Shown here: piece by piece, positions 57,666 through 64,000 of the stretch
How the letters are laid out: each line of letters begins with the position of its first letter
Numbering within the stretch: position 1 is the first letter of the stretch
Source of the DNA: a virus
Length of the DNA: 64,000 nucleotides
Strand: one strand, 5' to 3'
IMG/VR virus record: IMGVR_UViG_3300019776_000919
Span: 1 to 64,000 of that record
Program-made: the position numbers and the translations under genes
Notes under the pieces: generated by a model
Database searches by the model: none
What the model was told of the DNA's origin: nothing
The model's input: only the letters and a program-made list of their open reading frames with translations

Positions 57666-58052
57666 TTAGACTTCCACAAACCCAACGTGTTTGAACACGC
57701 TCTTTTTTACTACTTGACCTTCCGGGCCGAGGGACTCTTCCGAAACCCTTTCAGAAAAAGCGTACACTGGCTTCAGGTCCAGTTCTTTACATTTAGCCTC
57801 CAGAAAAGGCATTAGGAACGGAGCCCCGCCGATCATCACTGCGGCCGTATCTAATCCTTTTTCGAAGACTTCTTGGAGGCCTAGGGAGGCGATACCCATA
57901 GCCCTCGCCGCTATCCACTTCTTCTCAGGGAGGCTCTCAAAAGATAACAACTCCTTGAGCTTTTTCAAGGAATCCCCTTCCAGGTTAATAACCCCAGCGT
58001 TGACCTGCTCAGGAGTTGCCTTGTGTTGAGTAAGATTGATAATCACTGACAT
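57666..58052 (-). CDS. Conserved phage/plasmid protein of unknown function
   Basis: A 128-residue protein starting I-I-N-L-T-Q-H-K-A-T-P-E-Q, with M-I-G-G-A-P-F-L-M-P-F-L-E in the middle and a K-K-S-V-F-K-H-V-G-F-V end. I recall this pattern from widespread small bacterial, plasmid and phage proteins, all uncharacterised. It has its own promoter (58096) and terminator. Confidence 0.6.
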   Translation of the reverse strand: MSVIINLTQHKATPEQVNAGVINLEGDSLKKLKELLSFESLPEKKWIAARAMGIASLGLQEVFEKGLDTAAVMIGGAPFLMPFLEAKCKELDLKPVYAFSERVSEESLGPEGQVVKKSVFKHVGFVEV

Positions 58053-58095
58053 ATACCCTCATATATATGGAAAAGGAATATTCCTTCGTACTATT

Positions 58096-58125
58096 CTTAT
58101 ACCATTTTTCATTCTTGCAATTGAA
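58096..58125 (-). promoter_or_regulatory. Early-type promoter
   Basis: TTCAAT (58125-58120), 18-bp spacer, TGGTATAAG (58104-58096), then AATAGTAC, with an AAGGAATATTCCTT hairpin directly downstream. Confidence 0.75.
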
Positions 58126-58135
58126 AAAACCAAGC

Positions 58136-58156
58136 TAAAAACAAGGCTCACGCCTT
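58136..58156 (-). terminator. Terminator after the zinc-ribbon gene
   Basis: AAGGC-GTGA-GCCTT then GTTTTTAGC on the minus strand, following the stop at 58170. Confidence 0.65.
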
Positions 58157-58169
58157 ATTTTCCACAAAG

Positions 58170-58343
58170 CTATCGAGCCTTATATTTCTCTTTACCAGTC
58201 CCGTCACAACCTCCGCATTTAGGGCGTCTACCGCTATCGTATCTACCGCTCCCGTTGCAAGCTACGCATGGCCTGGTTTTCCAACCATATATGTATTTTT
58301 TATAGTACTCCGTTCGATCTGCTTTTCTTTCCAAAAAGGTCAT
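58170..58343 (-). CDS. Small DnaJ-type zinc-ribbon protein
   Basis: A 57-residue basic protein with two C-x-x-C-x-G-x-G repeats (C-V-A-C-N-G-S-G and C-G-G-C-D-G-T-G), as in the zinc centre of DnaJ. Likely binds one zinc. Small stand-alone proteins of this sort are common in phages; the target is unknown. It ends the operon that starts at 61816. Confidence 0.65.
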   Translation of the reverse strand: MTFLERKADRTEYYKKYIYGWKTRPCVACNGSGRYDSGRRPKCGGCDGTGKEKYKAR

Positions 58344-58346
58344 ATT

Positions 58347-58796
58347 TTACGCTGGTGTCGGAGGAGTTAACAATCCCAAATCTTGGATCGCCTTAGTGTA
58401 TTTAGGGAATTTCTTAACAACAGCTTCGACTGAATAGCAGGAATCTAATTGTATTTCAGTTTCCCGTATAAGAGTACCAAATTTAACGCTTTCTTCTTCT
58501 TTTTGCCTAACTATGTCTGCCATTAAAGTTTTCAGTTCTTCAGGGACATCGTTTTCTGAAGGCCAGAAATAAATATTAGTACGTAGATTATAAGAATACA
58601 CAAACTTTTGATTTCTACCAAAATAATTACTATATTCCGGATCTTCTAGAGTTTTCTTTACGTAGTCGGGAGCTTTATTAAAGAAGTAGTCTTGCTGAAC
58701 TTTGAAAAGAATCGACTCAAAATCTGGCCTCTCTACGCCATAAATGAATTTGTTTCGGATATTTCTTCTATTGTATGAAGTTAATCTAGTTGCCAT
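58347..58796 (-). CDS. Unknown phage protein
   Basis: A 149-residue protein with many aromatic residues (F-I-Y-G-V, D-Y-F-F, Y-S-N-Y-F) and a helical middle. It may be related to small nucleotide-modification-associated phage proteins, but nothing in the sequence proves it. Ends 3 bp before the zinc-ribbon gene. Confidence 0.45.
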   Translation of the reverse strand: MATRLTSYNRRNIRNKFIYGVERPDFESILFKVQQDYFFNKAPDYVKKTLEDPEYSNYFGRNQKFVYSYNLRTNIYFWPSENDVPEELKTLMADIVRQKEEESVKFGTLIRETEIQLDSCYSVEAVVKKFPKYTKAIQDLGLLTPPTPA

Positions 58797-58804
58797 TTGT
58801 TCAG

Positions 58805-59134
58805 TTAATTATTGCGTTTGGTTAAATTATAAAGTTCATCATGAGTCGAATCCCAATACTCCATATCTACCGGAGATGGTACATATTCCGGGTCTATTAT
58901 TATATCTGTGACAATTTGTTTCCAGATCTCTAATCGTGCGGACTTACTTATAACTTGCTGAATACGTGGATGCTTAAAGTTAGGCTCTTTCTGAGATTCC
59001 TCCCAAACAGCTCGTCCAAAAGCCAAGATTACTTCTAAATCTGCACCTTTAAGTTTATCCATCCCCCATTGCGATCCGATTTTTATTAAATTCAAATCTA
59101 ACGAGTCATTGTTTATATTGCTTGTTTTTTCCAA
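58805..59134 (-). CDS. Unknown protein
   Basis: A 109-residue acidic helical protein, overlapping its upstream neighbour by 22 bp. No motif recognised. Confidence 0.45.
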   Translation of the reverse strand: MEKTSNINNDSLDLNLIKIGSQWGMDKLKGADLEVILAFGRAVWEESQKEPNFKHPRIQQVISKSARLEIWKQIVTDIIIDPEYVPSPVDMEYWDSTHDELYNLTKRNN

Positions 59135-59433
59135 GTACGGCCTTGATAATACTCTTGATTTTTTGCCACTGCAAAAGCATAGGCTTCTCTGTGGTATTCC
59201 CAGTATTGTTCACCTGAAAAACCGGATGGGGTTACTACGGTCCAGAGCCCATGACGTTTTACAAGTCTTGGTTTTTTTACAGGTGATGTTTCAAGAACTT
59301 TAATCCTGTTTTTAATTATTAGATCTATCAAATCCAAGTTTGAACAGGTGCATGTTTTCCCCCAAGGTTTTTGTCCTGGAAGTATTCCTGAAGCGGATTT
59401 CAACCCTCCGCATTTTGTACAAATCATAGTCAA
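59113..59433 (-). CDS. Small protein with a putative zinc-binding N-terminus
   Basis: A 106-residue protein with C-T-K-C-G-G at residues ~5-10 and C-T-C about 20 residues later, a plausible zinc ribbon. The rest is basic with H-R-E-A-Y-A-F-A near the end. It overlaps the lipoprotein gene by 4 bp. Confidence 0.5.
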   Translation of the reverse strand: MTMICTKCGGLKSASGILPGQKPWGKTCTCSNLDLIDLIIKNRIKVLETSPVKKPRLVKRHGLWTVVTPSGFSGEQYWEYHREAYAFAVAKNQEYYQGRTWKKQAI

Positions 59434-59699
59434 GGCTTATTATAAGAAGAGTAAGAGGAATACCAAACACAATTGTTTTGATTGTGTATATATTTACCGT
59501 CTTGGGTTAGTACATAAGGCTTAGGTTCATTTCGTGAATAAACCGCCCACCCTTTAATTGATATTCCTGGGCAAAAGATTTCCGCTTGAATTTTTGCCTC
59601 TGGTAATGGTACGTAAGTCTGAGTTTCACAACCTAACATACTACCGAATAACACGATCAGGAAGAAGAAAAACAGAGTAACTTTATTGATTCTTTTCAT
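59430..59699 (-). CDS. Small lipoprotein
   Basis: An 89-residue protein with a lipoprotein signal: basic start, hydrophobic core and a lipobox-like G-S-M-L-G-C ending at Cys24. It may be anchored in the outer or inner membrane. Phage lipoproteins are often superinfection-exclusion or spanin proteins; this is inference. Confidence 0.65.
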   Translation of the reverse strand: MKRINKVTLFFFFLIVLFGSMLGCETQTYVPLPEAKIQAEIFCPGISIKGWAVYSRNEPKPYVLTQDGKYIHNQNNCVWYSSYSSYNKP

Positions 59700-59846
59700 T
59701 TAGAAAATCCCGAAGTATTTCAGTAGAAACTCTACGGATAAGTATAGAGAGTAAACGGGTATAATTAAAGCTAAGGTTGTTAACCAAAAACCTTTAGCTA
59801 AAATGATACCCATTATGTGTAAGATTAGGATTATAAATCTGAACAT
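59700..59846 (-). CDS. Small membrane protein
   Basis: A 48-residue, very hydrophobic protein with probably two membrane segments. It ends one base before the lipoprotein start. Too short for a function call, but the tight spacing between two real genes supports it. Confidence 0.5.
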   Translation of the reverse strand: MFRFIILILHIMGIILAKGFWLTTLALIIPVYSLYLSVEFLLKYFGIF

Positions 59847-59858
59847 ACTGTTTATCGG

Positions 59859-60044
59859 CTACGGAAAAACAGACCAAAGTAGCTTTATTACTTGCCACAG
59901 GAAATATCCAATCATACCTGTGAACCCGAGTAAACCAAGAAGACCTATAGGTAAATAGATTGGATCTGGAACCTTAACTAAATTGCCATCTATTGCATTA
60001 ACTATTGCTGCCAATACTAATAAACAAAAGCAAATTGCAATCAC
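59859..60044 (-). CDS. Small membrane protein with two spans
   Basis: A 61-residue protein with hydrophobic segments at ~2-16 and ~28-55 separated by a Pro/Asp-rich loop. Follows the 181-residue gene by 3 bp. Function unknown. Confidence 0.5.
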   Translation of the reverse strand: MIAICFCLLVLAAIVNAIDGNLVKVPDPIYLPIGLLGLLGFTGMIGYFLWQVIKLLWSVFP

Positions 60045-60047
60045 GAG

Positions 60048-60593
60048 TTAGTCCTTTTTGCTTAGAAGATCTTGGAATTTTTTTTCGTAATACTTCATGT
60101 TCATCCCGTCCTCTCCGGAAGAGTCTTTAATAAGATCCTCCATTAATTCGACAGCCTCTTGGTTAAACGCTTTCAATTTAGCATGATCTTTTAAAACAAC
60201 TTCAAATAGATCAGCTGCTTTCTGAGCATCATACAGAGTTCGTTCTAATTTTGCTTTTAAAACCCCTGCTTCTGAACCTACCCCACGAAAACAATACTCT
60301 GCAAATCGAACCCCTTCTTCGAATGCAGAAGCTTCTTTTTCCGTAGGGTCTTGTATGCTACTTAGCAGCCCTACTCTAATTTCCCCTTCAGGTAGGGGTT
60401 TATTTTTAAACTTGTTCTGCTCGTCTAGAATTTCCACTACTTCAGAAGTAAGCCTATATTTGCAAGAAAAAGCATGAGTCTCAACTCTCGGAGTTTTTGT
60501 GTTGCAATTACAAGAACCTACTAATAGTTCAGTAAGTTTTTTACTTAGGTTTTCATTTGGAAATCCCGCCAGCTTCTTAATTTGGTCGTTCAT
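60048..60593 (-). CDS. Unknown Cys-containing helical protein
   Basis: A 181-residue protein. Residues ~28-45 contain C-N-C and a further Cys. The remainder is helical, Lys/Glu-rich, suggesting coiled-coil. No family recognised. Confidence 0.5.
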   Translation of the reverse strand: MNDQIKKLAGFPNENLSKKLTELLVGSCNCNTKTPRVETHAFSCKYRLTSEVVEILDEQNKFKNKPLPEGEIRVGLLSSIQDPTEKEASAFEEGVRFAEYCFRGVGSEAGVLKAKLERTLYDAQKAADLFEVVLKDHAKLKAFNQEAVELMEDLIKDSSGEDGMNMKYYEKKFQDLLSKKD

Positions 60594-60596
60594 GAA

Positions 60597-60956
60597 TTAA
60601 CCTTTTTCCAATTTTGCCAATTTTGACTGAAGTTTCATAATTTGATGCTCCATGGCATTCACGAGATCTGGATAACTTTCTACTTTATAAAATTTACAAA
60701 GCTCCGGATCTGGTCTAGGAAGAACTAGACATGGCATTTTTTCTTCCGGTTTAAATTGTTTTGAGAATTGCAGTGAATTCAGAATATATACCAGGCCATT
60801 GTCTTTGACTACCCAGTGGTCAATAGCTCTATCTTTTATCTGCGCAACTGCGTCTTCCGCCCAAGTTGGTACTTCAAATAGACTTGTATTTTTATTTATT
60901 AAAATTGCGTCTACGATAGTTACATACTTAGCCAACTCAAACGCTCCATTCGTCAA
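60597..60956 (-). CDS. Unknown protein
   Basis: A 119-residue protein with a C-terminal coiled-coil (~100-117) and a middle V-L-P-R-P-D-P-E-L-C segment. It overlaps the upstream gene by 20 bp. Function unknown. Confidence 0.5.
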   Translation of the reverse strand: MTNGAFELAKYVTIVDAILINKNTSLFEVPTWAEDAVAQIKDRAIDHWVVKDNGLVYILNSLQFSKQFKPEEKMPCLVLPRPDPELCKFYKVESYPDLVNAMEHQIMKLQSKLAKLEKG

Positions 60957-61509
60957 AACTAAGCATCTTTAAAGGCCCTCCGCTAGAATCTACAACCCAT
61001 TTACCGACCTCCGAGTTATATTGCATGGGTAAGAAGGCTTTCTTTTCTTCATTCCAAAAACCGAAAAAGATTGGACCCCAATATGATTTAGGGACTTGAT
61101 TGAGATCTAGTCCCATAGTTTTTTTACGCAGCTTATAAATTCCTGAAATTGTCGGGGGCTTCGAATAAGGAGTCCAACCTTCTTTAGGCTGTATTTCTGG
61201 ATTTGCAGACGTATTATTAACTGGTTTACTGGAAGCTTCGCTACCCACCGGCAAACCTGAATACAGTGGCCACCCTTCTACTAAAGGTTCACCTGTCCAA
61301 GGGTTGTATTTCCAAGTAGGATCTAAGCCACTTACAGTCTTTTGCAAGATGGCCTTTCCCTCCGCAAAAGGAACAGTATTTTTCGTACACGATATACCAT
61401 CGAAGGATGAAATAGTTAATGTGCCGTTATGTGTTAACGGAGAGCTTAAATTGTTAGTCCCAGGTTTTGGAAATAATTCATTCAGAGTAATGTTTTTAGA
61501 TTCAAGCAT
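60937..61509 (-). CDS. Unknown protein
   Basis: Start taken at the ATG at 61509 (an in-frame ATG at 61542 also exists). A 190-residue protein with Pro/Trp-rich segments such as W-K-Y-N-P-W-T-G-E-P and W-P-L-Y-S-G. C-terminal half has W-G-P-I-F-F-G-F-W. Not a recognised family. Confidence 0.5.
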   Translation of the reverse strand: MLESKNITLNELFPKPGTNNLSSPLTHNGTLTISSFDGISCTKNTVPFAEGKAILQKTVSGLDPTWKYNPWTGEPLVEGWPLYSGLPVGSEASSKPVNNTSANPEIQPKEGWTPYSKPPTISGIYKLRKKTMGLDLNQVPKSYWGPIFFGFWNEEKKAFLPMQYNSEVGKWVVDSSGGPLKMLSFDEWSV

Positions 61510-61816
61510 TTTTAAACCTTTGTATTTTTTCGTAAACAACATCCGCTCTGTTATCTACTTCAACTAAGAGTTGATCCCTTATTTCTTCAGAAATAAATTT
61601 TGATTCATGCATAGTCATTATTCTGTGCTCGTCCCATTTTATAGCTTTAATTTCTCTTTTTATTGAACGAAATTCTAATTGAATTGATATCCAATAAAAC
61701 GTAGGTATACCTAATGCAATACTTGTAAATACAAGGCCAACAATAAAATAGTCTTTTAGCAAAAGGCCTGCCATTATAGAAAAGAAAAAGGAGGCGTATT
61801 TAAGTTCTTTTTTCAT
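61502..61816 (-). CDS. Small membrane protein with coiled-coil tail
   Basis: A 104-residue protein: two membrane segments (~8-24 and ~26-48) and a helical Lys/Glu-rich tail. It is the first gene behind the promoter at 61865. Confidence 0.55.
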   Translation of the reverse strand: MKKELKYASFFFSIMAGLLLKDYFIVGLVFTSIALGIPTFYWISIQLEFRSIKREIKAIKWDEHRIMTMHESKFISEEIRDQLLVEVDNRADVVYEKIQRFKNA

Positions 61817-61864
61817 AAGCTTTTTGTATAAGTTAAAGAAGAAACGTGTTCGTCTCTTTCTTAA

Positions 61865-61893
61865 CTTATACCATAAATATTACAAGGATTGAT
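61865..61893 (-). promoter_or_regulatory. Early-type promoter for the 61.8-58.2 kb operon
   Basis: ATCAAT (61893-61888), 17-bp spacer, TGGTATAAG (61873-61865), then TTAAGAAAG. An AAGAAA/TTTCTT hairpin starts just downstream. Confidence 0.72.
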
Positions 61894-61900
61894 TTATTGA

Positions 61901-64000
61901 TTACAGCAACAAACTGCCACCAAAACTGGCTGCGGATTTGGTTTTAATCTTTTCAATTATTGCATAGATTTCTGTTTGAGTAACTCCGGAATGTACAACT
62001 TCCGTTTCACCCCAAGAGATGCCAACATCGCCTTCACAACCAATGGGTAATTGGAGCCAAGGAAATGCTTTCATCGGGTATTCATCCATGGTCCGATAAG
62101 TTAGGTTAATAACTTCTGCTGCTTTTTCTATGGGGCACTCAATTTCTATCGAATCGTAGCTTGATTCAAAAATATTTTCATATTTTTATGGACTATATCA
62201 TAATGTGTTTAATACCCAAGTACCAAACACATTCCGTGCGCTCTAGAGGTTTTACCACCCGGTCAGGGCTCCATACCTTAGTCTCTGAACCTTCCACCTA
62301 TTCCTAGGCGGCTTGGCTGCTGATTATCCAATCTTTCTCTTTTTCAAACTATCACGTTTACTATTACTAATTACGTTGTAGTAGAGAAAGCTCTCAGGGG
62401 TTTCCAGCAATTCACACGGTTTTCAGTTATTCCTCACGAAATAACGCCGCCTACGTTAACGGTACATGTACAAATAGCACCGAAAGGTTTAACTACTCTA
62501 TTTACTTCTGTAAAAGTAGCCAAGCCGATAGTACTAGTTGCGCTTTGAATGATTACGTTTTGACTGTTGCGCAAAGAACCGTTATAAGCGGCTGTAGGCT
62601 TGAAGCAATTATAAGTCCCGAACTGACGCTTGCGTTGGCCAAGCGGAGTAATACTGAACTGATTGTATAGTGCAAATTTATGAGCTTTTTCAATGTATTC
62701 CTTTACTTTAGGGAAAGTGTTAAAGTACATTGCAATGAGCGTTTCAGCTTCCGATTTTTCCAGGTTAAGCTGCATTGCAATGCCTGCGATTGAAGATCCG
62801 TATAAGCAGATACTCTATATGTTTCCATATAGTCTAGACTATACCATCATCCTTTTATCTGTGAATCGATAAAGGATGCTCGCCGTGTTATGGATAAATC
62901 CATCCTAGTATCATCTGTTCTAGATGACCTATGAGTCGTTGAACCATTTATAACCATCCCTGGTTATTCTGGCTGCTGATTGCCATACCTGATTTCAGGG
63001 TTAGGGTTCCAGCAATTGAGCGAGTTTGCATACTTATGTTACCACAAGTAGGTACCGTAATCAATACTAAAAGTCAAAGTCTTGCTCAGCTGGCGCAACT
63101 CTTTATATTCCCTATATTTAGGATGACTGCTGTCTGACAACACAGCAATAATCTCTTCATAAGGAATCTTTCTCATGGCACTTGCAGAGAATGAATGGAA
63201 GTCCAATCCCTCTGCAATAGCTTTCAGCATAGCTGGCTCTTTGGATATGTTTGCTAGAACCTTGACTTCAGCAGAGCTAAAGTCAAAGCTAATAAACACA
63301 TACCCCTCCCTTACAGTATAACAAGTTCTTACGTTGTATCCGTGCCTTGCTCTTGGGAGCTGGGTCAGGTTAGGATCTGAACCGGTTATACGGAATGAAG
63401 AGGTGCCAAATTGATTGTAACTGGGATGAATTCGTCCGTCTCTTTTTACCCAGTCTTTGACGTACGTTTTAATGAACGTATTATGAACCGAGGAAATATC
63501 ACGGCGAACAGCCATATCAGCTAGGAACTGAAGCTTTTCATCTTTAGTTACGTATTTACCACCTAAAGGATCTAATCCTGCAAGAGTCAATAAGGCAACT
63601 CCATCAGTAGCAGGTTCACCACCTTTCGTAGTAAACGGTACTTCAAACCCTAGTTCTTCATACAAAAAGCTAGCTACTGCAGGGCCAGAATTTAAATCAA
63701 TTTTCTTCCCAATTTGAGAGAATATCTTATCTTCTAATTGAGCTATTTGCTCAACCATCTTTCTATCAAGGAATTGATTGCGGGGGATGGAATAACCCAT
63801 ACCTGCAATTTCCAAGTCGATAAGAAATTCATGAGCTGGTATTTCTAATTCCAAAAAGCTTTGAATTATAGGCGGAGCTTTCGAGTCCACTCTATTGCCC
63901 CGATCATCAAAATCGATAATCGGAGTTTCCATTACTAAATCTGGAAAAGTCTTGGCTAAAAGTTCAGACGTAGCAATGCAATCTATGCCTGCATAAGTAT
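61901..64000 (-). CDS. polA: Family A DNA polymerase, split by two group I introns, partial
   Basis: The gene enters at the right edge and ends at 61901. Exon 1 (~64000-63055) opens with Y-A-G-I-D (exonuclease motif III-like Y-x-x-x-D). It then has polymerase motif A (F-D-F-S-S-A-E) and motif B (R-x-x-S-K-T-x-x-F-S-I-D-Y-G). Exon 2 (~62799-62459) continues motif B as S-S-I-A-G-I-A and reaches the strand before motif C. Exon 3 (62159-61901) begins inside motif C, giving V-Y-D-S, with Tyr where V-H-D-E usually has His. The usual T-V-x-D-S frame is rebuilt only when both introns are removed. Confidence 0.88.
62160..62458 (-). ncRNA. Group I intron in polA (intron 2)
   Basis: A 299-nt intron without an ORF. 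Core elements in order: P (GAATTGCTGGAAA, 62413-62401), Q (AATCAGCAGCC, 62325-62315), R (GTTCAGAGACTAAGGT, 62290-62275), and S (GATATAGTCC, 62199-62190). The 5' exon ends ACCGT; CCGT can pair with intron GCGG through the usual U-G at the splice site. The intron ends in G, and splicing rejoins T-V-Y-D-S in frame. Confidence 0.9.
62799..63055 (-). ncRNA. Group I intron in polA (intron 1)
   Basis: An ORF-free intron of about 257 nt with the same core: P (CAATTGCTGGAA, 63018-63007), Q (AATCAGCAGCC, 62981-62971), R (around 62945-62928), and S (GGTATAGTC, 62845-62837). It interrupts polymerase motif B right after Y-G. Exact ends are ambiguous by a few bases because TACGG occurs on both sides of the junction. 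Confidence 0.85.

Noticed and set aside
58036-58305. Plus-strand frame of 89 codons
   Set aside because: It runs opposite a promoter, a terminator and the zinc-ribbon gene.
62434-62775. A separate 113-residue gene
   Set aside because: It is exon 2 of the DNA polymerase; its stop lies inside a group I intron.
63039-63932. Truncated or broken DNA polymerase gene
   Set aside because: The stop at 63039 is within intron 1; exons 2 and 3 continue the protein through motifs B and C.
1-64000. CRISPR arrays, insertion sequences, rRNA genes
   Set aside because: No regularly spaced repeat array, transposase or rRNA segment was seen.

Overview
The window is part of a large, AT-rich tailed-phage genome, very probably a jumbo-type phage with a contractile tail. 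The evidence for a phage is a large terminase, a tape-measure-like protein, a tail assembly chaperone with a -1 frameshift, a gpD-type baseplate hub, a J-type baseplate protein, a PAAR tip, tail fibres with a fibre chaperone, and a holin-like protein. Phage-encoded nucleotide and DNA metabolism genes (class I ribonucleotide reductase, dTMP kinase, dCMP deaminase, RuvC-type nuclease, family A DNA polymerase) support it. A lipoprotein, secreted-type proteins and sigma70-like promoters point to a Gram-negative bacterial host. Most genes lack a clear Shine-Dalgarno sequence.

Layout. 1-5632 (+): baseplate spike and adhesin or decoration proteins. 5619-7894 (-): an accessory cassette with a retron-type reverse transcriptase that overlaps an unknown gene by about 290 bp. 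7965-11019 (+): a possible nuclease and unknown proteins. 11066-16212 (-): a ubiquitin-like conjugation cassette related to the plasmid PRTRC genes (ubiquitin-like protein, probable protein F, E2-like protein B, JAB peptidase, E1/ThiF). 16353-38399 (+): terminase, tail chaperone, tape measure, baseplate, a phage sigma factor, fibres and holin. 38400-39212: a region between convergent gene blocks that holds a 193-bp near-perfect inverted repeat. 39213-61816 (-): metabolism genes, a roughly 1.1 kb gene-free and very hairpin-rich stretch next to tRNA-Arg (candidate large structured RNA), ribonucleotide reductase, a Pnkp/Hen1 RNA-repair pair, a GC-rich foreign-looking island with a TAXI-type binding protein, tRNA-Leu plus an HNH nuclease, and many small membrane or unknown proteins. 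61901-64000 (-): the 3' part of a family A DNA polymerase gene split by two related group I introns; the gene runs off the window.

How it fits together. Minus-strand cassettes are headed by a recurring promoter (TTCAAT-like -35, 17-18 bp spacer, TGGTATAAG extended -10) and usually a short hairpin at the inferred 5' end of the transcript. Plus-strand structural genes lack this promoter. Three of them follow a GnTTATAAT box, and the plus-strand operon encodes its own sigma factor, so early/middle versus late transcription seems to be split by strand. The items most worth study are the Hen1/Pnkp pair, the ubiquitin-like cassette, the retron-type RT cassette, the structured RNA region, and the inverted repeat with its internally flipped segment.
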